A stretch of 45,533 bases of DNA from Alphaproteobacteria bacterium (GTDB lineage Bacteria > Pseudomonadota > Alphaproteobacteria > Rhodobacterales > Rhodobacteraceae). Made by a program: the position numbers and the translations under genes. Below are positions 35,707 to 44,800 of the stretch, one piece after another (position 1 is the first letter of the stretch; the number at the start of each line of letters is the position of its first letter). The notes under the pieces were generated by a model, which had not been told where the DNA came from, searched no databases, and saw only the letters and a program-made list of their open reading frames with translations. The DNA is taken from positions 1-45,533 of the forward strand of contig JAUHWP010000009.1 in NCBI GenBank assembly GCA_030424645.1, written 5' to 3'.

Positions 35707-36897
35707 ATGCAACACATTTCAACGACGCCTTTCGGGCGGCGAACGCTTGATGCTGGCCTGATGGCTGCGCGTCAGATGGCGGAAACCGCGGTTCCGGATC
35801 GCAGCATCGACAAATACAAGCTTCTGACAGCCCTGACCCAGGCCCGCGCCGCGTTCCGCGTCACTGATCGCGACCTGGTTGTCCTGTCCGCACTGGTCAG
35901 TTTTCATCAGGATCGCGAGCTGGGCGGCGATGACCTGATCGTGTTCCCCTCGAACGCCGTCTTGTCCGAGCGGGCGCATGGCATGGCGGAAAGCACCCTG
36001 CGCCGCCATCTGCGTGCGCTGGTGCAGGCCGGTCTGATCCTGCGCCACGACAGCCCGAACGGAAAGCGTTATGCCACCCGTGATGGCGCCGGCGCGCTGC
36101 GGGTCGCGTTCGGCTTCGACCTCAAGCCCCTGATCATCCGCGCGGACGAGATTTTTGCCGCCGCACGCGCCGCCCACGAGGCGGCAGAGACCCTGCGCCG
36201 CCTGCGCGAACGTGTGGTGTTGCAGCTTCGCGATGCGCGCAAGCTGATCGAATACGCGCAAGAGACCCTGCCCACTCCCGTCGATGCACTGGACGATCAG
36301 GCCCGCCTGCTCTGCCGCACCCTTCGCAGGAAGCTCGACCAGGAAGACCTGAAAGAACTTGCCGTGCAGGCGGCCGAGGTGCTGGCAATGGCTAACGCAC
36401 TCTTTCCCAACGATAAAACAGAAGAAATGAACGGCAATGACGATCAGAATGAGCGGCACATACATTATTCAACCAAAACCCTATATGAATCTGAACCTTC
36501 CAAGAAAATGGAAGAGCGCGAACCGAGTGCCCCACCCTGCCCGTCCGAAGACCGAAAGGTCGATACACAGCTTCCCTTGGGTCTTGTGCTGAAGGCAACG
36601 CCAGATCTTCGTGACTATGCGCCCGATGGCATAAAGGACTGGCACCAGTTCATCGTAACCGTCGCCTTCGTGCGTGGCATGCTGGGGATCAGCGAACACG
36701 CCTGGCTGGAAGCCTGTCGCATCATGGGGGATGTGAATGCGGCGATTTCGGTGGCCTGTATGCTGCAAAGGGCTGAACATATTGCGAAGCCCGGTGGGTA
36801 TCTCAGGGCATTGTCCGCGCGGACAGCCGATGGGCAGTTCACGCCGGGTCCGATGGTCATGGCGTTGTTGCGCGCCGAGAATGTGAAGGCGGCATAG
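35707..36897 (+). CDS. repC: RepC, repABC replication initiator
   Basis: A 396-residue RepC. The start MQHISTTPFGRRTLDAGLMA matches the family N-terminus; an in-frame ATG at 35656 lies inside the palindrome and is rejected. The N-terminal winged-helix region includes VFPSNAVLSERAHGMAESTL and RRHLRALVQAGLILRHDSPN. The middle (about 230-275) is coded by AT-rich DNA. The C-terminal domain has WHQFIVTVAFVRGMLGISEH and AISVACMLQRAEHIAKPGGYL. RepC initiates replication in cis within its own gene and its level is limited by the antisense RNA upstream. Confidence 0.93.
   Translation: MQHISTTPFGRRTLDAGLMAARQMAETAVPDRSIDKYKLLTALTQARAAFRVTDRDLVVLSALVSFHQDRELGGDDLIVFPSNAVLSERAHGMAESTLRRHLRALVQAGLILRHDSPNGKRYATRDGAGALRVAFGFDLKPLIIRADEIFAAARAAHEAAETLRRLRERVVLQLRDARKLIEYAQETLPTPVDALDDQARLLCRTLRRKLDQEDLKELAVQAAEVLAMANALFPNDKTEEMNGNDDQNERHIHYSTKTLYESEPSKKMEEREPSAPPCPSEDRKVDTQLPLGLVLKATPDLRDYAPDGIKDWHQFIVTVAFVRGMLGISEHAWLEACRIMGDVNAAISVACMLQRAEHIAKPGGYLRALSARTADGQFTPGPMVMALLRAENVKAA
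36396..36515. other. AT-rich segment in repC, probable origin of replication
   Basis: This stretch is distinctly AT-rich compared with the surrounding high-G+C coding sequence (for example ACATACATTATTCAACC). In repABC plasmids the origin lies in an AT-rich segment in the middle of repC. No iterons are visible. Confidence 0.5.
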
Positions 36898-37535
36898 GGT
36901 GGGGATCGAATGCAGGACGTGATTGCCGCCTGGCCGGGCAAACGGGACAAGACCGGAGCTGTGCATCCGGCGGTCTATCACATGCTCGATGTCGCCGTGG
37001 TGGCCGAGGTGCTGCTGGAACGCACCCCCTACCCTGCCCCGCTGCGCCATGCGCTGTGCCTCATGATCGCGCTGCACGACCTGGGCAAGATTGGCGTGCC
37101 CTTCCGGGCCATGCTGCGTAATCAGACCCGGCAGACCAAACACCGTTGGGAGATGAGCGAGGTGCTTTTGCTGCATCACGATGCGCTGCTGGCAGAGGTT
37201 CTTGGAAGTCGTTGGTCGCGCCGGGCCTATCTTTATGCGGCAAGTGCCGGGCATCACGGGCGGCCACCGACCCATGATCCGGCCGATATCCGGCTGTTGC
37301 GCGCCCTGGGGGACGAGGCCATCCGCGACAGCGCCAAGATCGTCTGCGCATTCGCCGCACTCTGGCCTGAAGCGTCGTTGGACGATCTCAGCCGCGAGGA
37401 TGCAATCGCGCTCAGCTGGTGGTTGCCGGGCTGTGTCGCCGCAGCGGATTGGATCGGATCGAACGTGGACTGGTTTCCCTTCGCCGCGCCCGATCTGCCC
37501 ATTGACGCCCATCTTGAGAAAGCCCGCGCGCGGGC

Positions 37536-37551
37536 GTTGACAGCTGTCAAC
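37536..37551. repeat. 16-bp palindrome, copy 2 (candidate partition site)
   Basis: GTTGACAGCTGTCAAC is a perfect 16-bp palindrome inside the cas3 pseudogene, 1.9 kb from copy 1. In the cas3 frame it encodes LTAVN. It shares both arms with the copy next to repC and is therefore a good RepB-binding candidate. Confidence 0.6.
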
Positions 37552-38369
37552 TCGGCCGGGTTGCACGCCCCTGCCCCGTCGGACACCACGCTGTTCGACT
37601 TTGCCCTGCGTCCCATGCAGGCCGCCGTCACCGACATCCCCCTGCGCGATGGGCCGATGCTGGCGGTGATCGAAGATGAAACCGGCGCCGGCAAGACCGA
37701 GGCCGCGCTTCTGCTGGCCCAGCGGATGATGCTGGCGGGCAAGGGAAATGGTCTCTATTTCGCCTTGCCGACCATGGCAACGGCCAGCGCGATGTTCCTG
37801 CGCGCGCGCGATGTGGTGGGCAAAATGTTTGATGACGCGCCCAGCCTGACCCTTACCCATGGCCGTGCCGCCTTGTCTGACGCGTTCCGCGACCTCGTGA
37901 TCCGCTCCACGCCGGTCACAGAAGGACCCGTATCGACCGATTGGCCGGCCGACAATAGCCGCCACGCTCTTCTGGCGATGGTCGGGGTGGGCACGATTGC
38001 TGTCCGTCCTGCCGACGAAACATGCCTGCCTGCGTCACTACGGCCTGTCGTCGAGAATCCTGATCGTGGACGAGGTGCACGAGATGGTCGAGGCTTATCT
38101 GTCCGAGGAGTTAGCCCAGTTTCTGACCGCGCATCGCCATGCCGGCGGGTCAGCGATCCAGCTGACGGCCACGCTGCCGCTGGACCAGCGCGCGACGCTG
38201 CTGGCGCGCTATGGGGCAACGGGCGATGGCGACCCGGCTGTCCGGCGCTGACCGTGGCGGGGCGCGACCGTGCGCAGTTTCGAGGCCGCCCCCCTTCCCT
38301 GCTTGGCCCGACTTCCGTTGAACGGCTGACCAGCGCCGAGGACGCCTTGTTCCCTCTGCCGGGGGTGGA

Positions 38370-38385
38370 GTTGACGGCTGTCAAC
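38370..38385. repeat. 16-bp palindrome, copy 3 (candidate partition site)
   Basis: GTTGACGGCTGTCAAC differs from copy 2 by one base and keeps the GTTGAC/GTCAAC arms. It lies in the decayed cas3 and again reads LTAVN in the first cas3 frame. No fourth copy was noticed elsewhere in the window. Confidence 0.6.
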
Positions 38386-38567
38386 TTTCCGAGGTTCGCG
38401 CGTCAGAGCACCACCTTTCCAGGCTGGACTTGCCCGGTCAGGACGCGCCTGCGATTGCCGACCTGACCACGAATTGGCCCGATTGGCGCCGTGCGCACCC
38501 TGACCGTGTGCCCGATGGATGATGCGGGTCGCATTTGCGACGCGTTGCGCTATGATCCGGCGCCGAT

Positions 38568-38781
38568 CTGAATATTGCCTGGCTTGAGCTGCTGATCTGG
38601 CTGGCCGGGCAGGGCGCGCACGGCGGGTTCACGCCCGAGCATGTCGCGGTCGAGGATTGTTCGGTCCAACGGTTTGCGAAGGGCAGGGGTGCCCTGAACG
38701 CCGGCAAGTCCGTCACCTTCGGCGTGCTGGACATGACAGACCCGGCGGCGCTTGTCACGACGCTTGCGCGGGGCATCGGGT
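38568..38781 (+). pseudogene. cas6e: Fragment of cas6e (crRNA endonuclease, type I-E)
   Basis: About 70 codons resemble the C-terminal half of Cas6e: LLIWLAGQGAHGGFTPEHVA, VQRFAKGRG, and VLDMTDPAALVTTLARGIG, the beta-strand and glycine-rich loop that normally continue RGKGFGCGL. The fragment is cut exactly where the next homology (cas1) begins. An upstream stretch (TLTVCPMDDAGRICDALRYD, about 38500-38567) could belong to cas3 or cas6e and is not resolved. cse1, cse2, cas7 and cas5, which should lie before cas6e, are missing. Confidence 0.6.
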
Positions 38782-39064
38782 GTGATGCTGGAATCCGGTG
38801 CGCGGATTAGCCACGCGGCGGTGGCACTGGCGGCCCGTACTGGCCCCCTGATCATCTGGGTGGGCGAGGGCGGCGTGCGGCTCTATTCCGCCGGGCAGCC
38901 GGGCAGGGCGTTTGGCCTGCCGCGACGCGGTCCGGCGCATCATCCCGCAGATCGAAGAGGTGCTGCGCGCCGGCGACCTGCCACCGTCCGCGCCGCCCGA
39001 CGATGCCGTCGGCCCGGTCTTTCCCGACGATCCCGCCTCGGGCGACGGGGGCCACTGCGGATGA
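38782..39064 (+). pseudogene. cas1: Cas1 remnant with internal deletion (type I-E)
   Basis: The first part reads VMLESGARISHAAVALAART, then GPLIIWVGEGGVRLYSAGQPG, which is Cas1e from about residue 55. The frame then shifts and the next recognisable block is RRIIPQIEEVLRAGDLPPS, ending at DGGHCG with the stop at 39062-39064, the usual Cas1e C-terminus. Roughly two thirds of Cas1, including its metal-binding centre, is gone. The stop still overlaps the cas2 ATG, preserving the original operon junction. Confidence 0.75.
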
Positions 39065-39337
39065 TGGTCGTCGTGGTCTCGAACGCGCGACCCCGCTTGC
39101 GTGGACGTCTGGCTTCTGGAAGTGCGCGCAGGGGTCTATGTCGGCAACTATTCGGCCCGCACCCGCGGGGTGATCTGGGATCAGGTCGAAGTCTATATCG
39201 AGCAGGGCGATGCTGTGATGATCTGGAAGGCGCCCACCGATCAGGGATACGATTTCAAAACCGTGGGCTCGAACCGCCGGATGCGGGCGGATTTCGACGG
39301 CATGAAACTGGTCAGCTTCGCGCCCCGCGAACCGTGA
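39061..39337 (+). pseudogene. cas2: Cas2e with a short frameshifting deletion
   Basis: It starts MMVVVVSNARPRLRGRL, the Cas2e N-terminus, and then shifts frame near 39112. The other frame gives VWLLEVRAGVYVGNYSARTR, then WDQVEVYIEQGDAVMIWKAP and FDGMKLVSFAPREP to the stop. Compared with the expected GRLAVWLLE junction, about 8 bp appear to have been lost between short direct repeats of GTCTGG. Otherwise the gene is complete and well conserved, so the damage may be fairly recent. Confidence 0.8.
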
Positions 39338-39426
39338 ATGCCACGGTACGTTCTTTGACAATCGAATAGTTTGGTAGAACAGTTGCCTACAGCAAGAGCG
39401 TTCCCCGCCCACGCGGGGATGAACCG
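39338..39426 (+). CRISPR. CRISPR leader and one surviving type I-E repeat
   Basis: After cas2 an AT-richer leader (39338-39397) with TTCTTTGACAATCGAATAG precedes a single 29-bp repeat at 39398-39426: GCGTTCCCCGCCCACGCGGG followed by GATGAACCG. The CCCCGC/GCGGGG-type stem and GATGAACCG end are diagnostic of subtype I-E. No second repeat follows within the next few hundred bases, so the array has collapsed to its leader-proximal repeat, and no spacer can be bounded. Confidence 0.8.
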
Positions 39427-39827
39427 AAACGCATCTGCCTGTGTCGTGTCAATGGACGCTGAGCGCGATTTTTCGGGTGTTTTGCGCATGTACTTAGGTC
39501 TTTCTTACTACTGTCCGATAAGGCAACATTATTGGACATGATAGCAAAGGAAACATTACGGCGGTTATGTAGTACAAGATCACGTGAAAGCGCCGCGCTG
39601 GAATGGTTCAGAGTGTGGCGTATCCGCGCGCGACCATCCCGGACGACCCAAACAATCTAGCTGAACGATCCGCGCCGGTCACGTTGGAGCGGGTGGAAAC
39701 ATCTGAGGATGTGGCCTTTTTGCCGGGGTGCGGTGTTGGTCATCTGGATCTTGTGTTGGGACACACGCGCGTTGTGATCCGTTCAGGTGCGGCATGACAG
39801 GCGCAGGACATCGAATCGAGTTCGGTG
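39427..39827. other. Non-coding remainder between the CRISPR remnant and the tetR-like gene
   Basis: About 400 bp of low coding character. It contains the resolvase-like site at 39512-39538. A short plus-strand frame (39603-39797) ends with LDLVLGHTRVVIRSG, weakly like the end of IS66-type small transposase-associated proteins. It probably represents further mobile-element debris. Confidence 0.4.
39512..39538. promoter_or_regulatory. Resolvase-like inverted site
   Basis: TGTCCGATAA (39512-39521) and TTATTGGACA (39529-39538) are inverted with one mismatch, spanning 27 bp. Each half fits the TGTCYRWWA half-site used by Tn3/gamma-delta serine resolvases, and the span is close to the 28-bp crossover site I. 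Accessory sites II and III and a resolvase gene are not visible, so this may be a relic or a repressor operator. Confidence 0.35.
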
Positions 39828-40499
39828 TCACCCTTCGCGCGGGCGCACGCCGTTCAGGAAAATCTGGATGGCCCGATCCCGCCGGGCCGCGCGTTCTTCG
39901 GGAAGGCTCAAAACCCGTTCGGGGTCGAGCAGGCAGGGGATGATGTCACCAACCACCATGTCGACCAGAAGCTCGGCTGTGGTCCGAATTTCGTCCCTGC
40001 GCAGGTTAACTTCGCCGGTTTCGGCGGACCGGGCCAGTTCCGCACACAGAAGGTCGATGACTTGCCCTGGTCCCTTGTCGCTCAGGTTTCGGGCCATCTC
40101 GGGGTAGCTGCGGGCCGAAGCGATGACGATCCGGAGCATTTCAAGCGGGACACTGCCGACCTCCAGTTTCGGGTCAAAGGTCAGCAGGATCCTGAGCCGG
40201 TCTTCCAGAGAGGCATTCCGCTCGCTGGGATGCAGGGGGCGAAAAAGCGCATTGCTGATCTTTCTCAGCCCGGCGCCGAGCAGTTCTTCGCGGCTTCGAT
40301 ACAGTTCATACAAGGTGCGCTTCGACATGCCGGCGCGTTCGGCGATGTCGGCCATCGTCACATCGTCGGGGCCGCGTTCCGACAACAGTTCTATTGCGCA
40401 GTCAAGCACTAGGGCCTCGCGTTCCGAAGCCTCCATCTGCACTGGCCGTCCCCGCTTGCGACTTGCGGGTTTGTTGCAGGGTCCCGTGTTCTTGGGCAT
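39828..40499 (-). CDS. TetR/AcrR-family repressor of the RND pump
   Basis: A 223-residue TetR regulator. A basic N-terminal arm (KPASRKRGRPVQME) leads into the HTH (DDVTMADIAERAGMSKRTLY, then LYRSREELL, residues about 40-75). The C-terminal ligand domain is all-helical. It is divergent from the efflux genes with a 137-bp gap containing palindromes in the presumed pump promoter, so it should repress the pump until an effector binds. The effector is unknown. Confidence 0.88.
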   Translation of the reverse strand: MPKNTGPCNKPASRKRGRPVQMEASEREALVLDCAIELLSERGPDDVTMADIAERAGMSKRTLYELYRSREELLGAGLRKISNALFRPLHPSERNASLEDRLRILLTFDPKLEVGSVPLEMLRIVIASARSYPEMARNLSDKGPGQVIDLLCAELARSAETGEVNLRRDEIRTTAELLVDMVVGDIIPCLLDPERVLSLPEERAARRDRAIQIFLNGVRPREG

Positions 40500-40557
40500 C
40501 CGAGTCGGCTCCTAGTTTGTAATCTTGCGCCCCGTCCGCCCGGGTAATCTATACGCT

Positions 40558-40591
40558 CTTTACAAAACTTGCCAGTTTCCTTATTGCAAAG
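40558..40591 (+). promoter_or_regulatory. Promoter and TetR operator of the RND pump
   Basis: TTTACA (40559-40564) and TATTGC (40582-40587) are spaced by 17 bp and could be the -35 and -10 of the pump operon. The spacer holds the palindrome AAACT-TGCC-AGTTT (40565-40578). A wider imperfect repeat CTTTACAA/TTGCAAAG (40558-40565, 40584-40591) flanks it. A TetR dimer there would block RNA polymerase. Confidence 0.45.
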
Positions 40592-40636
40592 GCATCGGCC
40601 CGCCAATCCTGCGGGTTTCTGTCGCCGGAGATTGCC

Positions 40637-41788
40637 GTGTCCGTTTTTCGTTGCCTGATACCTTTCGTTGCCGCGGCTGCGGTCATGACAGCGGCTGTGC
40701 CCCGGGCGGCCGCGCAGGGGCAGGGCGGAGAAGCCCCGCCAACGCCGGTCACAGTGGTGACGCTTGAGGCAAGCGATGTCACCCTGACCTCGACGCTGCC
40801 GGGCCGGGTCGCGGCCTCGGGGCTTGCAGAAGTCCGGCCGCAGGTAAGCGGGATCGTCACCGAACGACTTTTCATCGAAGGCAGGCCGGTCGCCAGGGGT
40901 GACCCGCTTTATCGGATTGATTCAGCCAGCTATGAAGCTGCGAAGGCCGCTGCGGAAGCGGGCCTTGCGCAGGCCGAAGCACAACTGCGTGCGGCGCAAC
41001 GCGAAGAAGCGCGGCAGCAGGAACTTCGGGATCGGAACGTAAGCAGCCAGCAGGCATTCGATGACGCCATCGCGCAGCGTGACGTGGCCGCGGCGGCGGT
41101 GAAGGTTGCCGAAGCGCAGGTGCTGGCGGCGAAGATTGATCTGGATCGCACGACCATAAGCGCCCCGATTTCGGGCACGGTTGGCCTGAGCCAGACAACG
41201 CAGGGCGCGCTTGTCACCGCCGGTCAGGTTTCGCCGTTGACCGTCATTCGCAAGCTGGACCCGGTCTATGTGGACGTGACCCAATCGGCGGCCGAGGTTT
41301 TGCAATGGCGCCGCTCGGGGCAGGTATTGGCGGAAGAGAAGGGCACAACCGTGTCGCTGCGCCTTGCTGATGGCGAAGCTTACGAGCACGAGGGCATTCT
41401 GGCTGCCGCTGAACCCCATGTGAATGAACAGACCGGCGTGATCGTCCTGCGACTGGAGTTTCCAAACCCGGACAGCTTCCTGTTGCCGGGCATGTATGTT
41501 CAGGTTGTCATGCCGCAGGGTGTGATCAAGGACGCCATCCTTGCCCCCCAGGAGGGTGTGACCCGGGACCGCCGCGGACGGCCCGTGGCGATGATCGTGA
41601 ATGGCGAGGACCAGGTCGAGATGCGCGAACTGACGGTGCAGCGCGATCAGGGCAATCAATGGGTCGTGACCCAGGGTCTTGCCCCCGGTGATCGCATCAT
41701 CGTTGCGGGCTTGCAAAAGGTTGCACCGGGTATGACCGTCATGCCGGAAGAGCGCGGGGCCGCTGAACCCGCCCCGGCAGGAAACTGA
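40637..41788 (+). CDS. RND efflux periplasmic adaptor (AcrA/MexA-like)
   Basis: A 383-residue membrane fusion protein linking an RND pump to an outer-membrane channel. A signal peptide ends near AAVPRAAAQ; there is no lipobox cysteine. The beta-barrel/lipoyl half-motifs (RVAASGLAEVRPQVSGIVTE and LDRTTISAPISGTVGLSQTT) flank an alpha-helical hairpin rich in Ala, Glu and Gln (about 85-155). The start is a GTG at 40637 preceded by GGAG. No outer-membrane TolC gene is in view. Confidence 0.9.
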   Translation: MSVFRCLIPFVAAAAVMTAAVPRAAAQGQGGEAPPTPVTVVTLEASDVTLTSTLPGRVAASGLAEVRPQVSGIVTERLFIEGRPVARGDPLYRIDSASYEAAKAAAEAGLAQAEAQLRAAQREEARQQELRDRNVSSQQAFDDAIAQRDVAAAAVKVAEAQVLAAKIDLDRTTISAPISGTVGLSQTTQGALVTAGQVSPLTVIRKLDPVYVDVTQSAAEVLQWRRSGQVLAEEKGTTVSLRLADGEAYEHEGILAAAEPHVNEQTGVIVLRLEFPNPDSFLLPGMYVQVVMPQGVIKDAILAPQEGVTRDRRGRPVAMIVNGEDQVEMRELTVQRDQGNQWVVTQGLAPGDRIIVAGLQKVAPGMTVMPEERGAAEPAPAGN

Positions 41789-41810
41789 CCTAAGCGCCGG
41801 GGAGTCGCAT

Positions 41811-44800
41811 ATGGCCCGCTTTTTCATCGACAGGCCCGTTTTTGCCTGGGTTATCTCGATCCTCATCATGGGGGTCGGCCTGTTGTCGATCTATACGCTT
41901 CCCATTGCGCAATATCCGCAGATCGCGCCGCCATCGGTGCGGGTCAGCGCGCAGTATCCCGGTGCCTCGGCCGAGACCGTGGCTAATACGGTGACTCAGG
42001 TCATCGAGCAGCAGATGACCGGTCTCGACGGGATGCGCTATATGTCGTCGTCGTCGACCTCGGCGGGCACGTCCAACATCACGCTGACATTCGAGGCGGG
42101 AACCGACGCGGATGTGGCGCAGGTCCAGGTTCAGAACAAGCTGGCACAGGCGACGCCGTTGCTGCCGGAAACCGTCCAGAGGCTTGGCGTCCGCGTGCAG
42201 AAGGCCTCGTCGTCCTTCTTCATGGTCATCGCGCTGATTTCGGAAGATGGCGATCTGGATCAGGCGGACCTTTCCGATTATCTGAACTCGAACCTCGTGG
42301 ACGAATTCAGCCGCATCGAAGGGGTCGGCGGCGCGCAGGTGTTCGGGGCGCAATACGCCATGCGGATCTGGCTTGATCCATCGAAGCTTGCCGCTTTCGA
42401 AATGACGCCATCCGACGTGGTGAACGCGGTTTCGGCGCAGAATGCACAGATTTCGGCAGGCGCTTTCGGGACGCTGCCTGCGCCCGAAGGGCAGCAGCTG
42501 ACGGCCACCATCACGGCCCAGTCGCTGTTGTCCACGCCCGAGGACTTCCGAAATATCGTGCTGCGTTCGGAAACCGGTGGCGGACTTGTGCTGTTGAAAG
42601 ACGTGGCGCGGGTCGAGATCGGGGCCGAGAATTATTCGACCATCGCGCGGTTCGATGGTCAACCGGCGTCGGGCATGGCGCTGAACCTGGCCTCGGGGGC
42701 CAATGCGCTGGACACCGCCGAGCGGGTGAAAGAGCGGATCGAAGATTATAAACAGTATTTCCCCGAAGGTGTCAGCTATGTCATCCCCTATGACACCACG
42801 CCTTTTATCGAGATCTCGATCCACGAGGTGCAGAAGACGCTGTTCGAAGCAATCGGGTTGGTCTTCCTGGTGATGCTGCTGTTCTTGCAAAGCATCCGGG
42901 CCACGCTTATTCCGACGCTGGCGGTGCCCGTCGTCATTCTTGGCACATTCGCAATCCTGTCCCTGGCTGGGTTCACGATCAACACGCTGACCATGCTGGC
43001 CATGGTGCTGGCAATCGGGCTGCTGGTCGACGATGCCATCGTTGTCGTCGAGAATGTCGAACGGATCATGGAGGAAGAGGGGCTTTCCGCCCGCGAGGCC
43101 ACGCGCAAGTCGATGGACCAGATCACCGGTGCGCTGATCGGGATCGCCCTTGTTCTGTCGGCGGTGTTCGTTCCCATGGCGTTCTTTGGCGGTTCGACAG
43201 GTGTGATCTATCGCCAGTTCTCGATCACGATTGTCTCGGCCATGGCGCTGTCGGTTCTGGTCGCTTTGACTTTGACGCCGGCGCTTTGTGCCTCGATCCT
43301 GAAATCCAAGGATGCACATCATACGCATCGCGGGCCTTTGGGCTGGTTCAACACCGGCTTTGAGAAGGTGACGGGCGGGTATGCGGGCACGGTCGGATAC
43401 CTGATCCGTCGGCCGTTCCGTGTGCTGGTCGTCTATGCGGCGCTGGGTTACGGCATGGTTTACCTGTTTGAAAATACGCCGACCGGTTTCCTGCCCGCCG
43501 AGGATCAGGGCATATTGATGACACTGATCCAGGCACCCACCGGTGCCACCGCCGAACGCACCCAGGCCGTCGTGGAGGAAGTCGAGCGTTACTTCAACGG
43601 CGCAGAAGTCGAGAATGTGGAGTCGATGTTCGGGGTCGTCGGGTTCAGCTTTGCGGGGCAGGGCCAGAACATGGGCCTTGCCTTCATTCGGATGAAGGAT
43701 TGGGACGAACGCCCGTCACCCCAGCAGTCGGTGCAGGCGGTGGCTGGCCGTGCCTTTCCCGCCTTCATGGGGATCCGGGACGCGATGGTTTTTCCCATTG
43801 TTCCGCCGTCCGTCATCGAATTGGGCAATGTGTCCGGTTTCGACTTCTATTTGCAGGCCCAGGGTGGCCAGACGCATGAGCAGCTTCTGAATGCGCGCAA
43901 TCAACTTCTGGGGATGGCGGCGCAAAGCCCGCTTATTGCCTCGGCCCGGCCGTCCGGTCTGGAAGATGCGGCCCAGTTCGGTCTGGATATCGACTGGCGC
44001 GCAGCCGGTGCCGTCGGTGTCACGCCTGCAAGTGTGGGAACGACCCTCAATATTGCCTGGGCCGGGACATATGTGAACGATTTCAATGACAACGGTCGGA
44101 TCAAGCGTGTCTATGTGCAGGGCGAGGCCGACAGCCGTGCGACACCGTCCGATCTTCAGAAATGGCGGGTCAGAAACACCAATGGCGATCTTGTGCCCTT
44201 CGCCAACTTCACAAGCGAAAGATGGGAATATGGCCCCCAAGGGTTGAACCGTTACAACGGTGTCCCTGCGATGCAGATCCAGGGCTCGCCCGCGCCCGGT
44301 GTCACGACCGGCGAAGCGATTGCCGAGATCGAACGCCTCGTCAGTCAGCTTCCGCCGGGCTACAGCGCCGCTTGGACGGGCCTGTCGCTTGAGGAGCTTG
44401 AATCGGGTGGCTCGGCGCTTCTTCTCTACGCGCTGTCGCTGGCGGCGATCTTCCTCTGCCTTGCCGCGCTTTATGAAAGCTGGGCAATCCCGATCTCGGT
44501 CATGCTTGTCATGCCCATTGGTGTGCTGGGCACGATGGGGGCCGCTTATTGGCTGGGATTTGAAAACGGCGTGTTCTTCCAGGTCGGCCTGCTGACCGTG
44601 ATCGGGCTGACCGGCAAGAACGCCATCCTGATTGTCGAGTTCGCCCGCGAGCGTTTCGACGCAGGCGAAGACCTTTATGCGGCGGTCAAGAAGGCGGCAC
44701 GCCAGCGGTTCCGCCCCATCATCATGACATCCCTTGCGTTCACATTGGGTGTGACACCGCTGGCATTGTCCTCGGGCGCGGGCGCGGGGGGGCGGACGGC

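Larger units (their letters stand above)
36910..38522 (+). pseudogene. cas3: Decayed cas3 (HD nuclease-helicase, type I-E)
   Basis: It begins 12 bp after repC. The HD nuclease domain is intact in sequence: HPAVYHMLDVAVVAEVLL, ALHDLGKIGVPFRAM, HRWEMSEVLLLHHD, AGHHGRPP. The helicase starts LRPMQAAVTDIPL with Walker A EDETGAGKTEAALLL and LYFALPTMATASAMF. After VGVGTI (about 38000) the frame breaks; the next block LRHYGLSSRILIVDEVHEM (DEVH box) is in another frame, 38000-38251. A second shift near 38240 returns to PALTVAGRDRAQF. The C-terminal helicase motifs are absent; only an end-like ADLTTNWPDWRR remains near 38490. Two frameshifts and a large deletion make it non-functional. It carries palindrome copies 2 and 3. 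Confidence 0.8.

Noticed and set aside
36481-37965. 494-codon minus-strand frame across the repC end and cas3
   Set aside because: It spans two unrelated plus-strand genes and has the composition of an antisense reading.
37536-38385. Palindromes in cas3 as a protein repeat (LTAVN) rather than DNA sites
   Set aside because: The surrounding residues of the two copies are unrelated, and the third copy, upstream of repC, is non-coding, so the DNA palindrome is the shared element.
39398-39826. A multi-unit CRISPR array
   Set aside because: Only one repeat could be found; the next few hundred bases contain no second copy, even allowing mismatches by eye.
41790-43328. 512-codon minus-strand frame opposite the RND pump gene
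   Set aside because: The pump is complete and conserved on the plus strand; the opposite reading is Asp/Arg/His-rich low-complexity.
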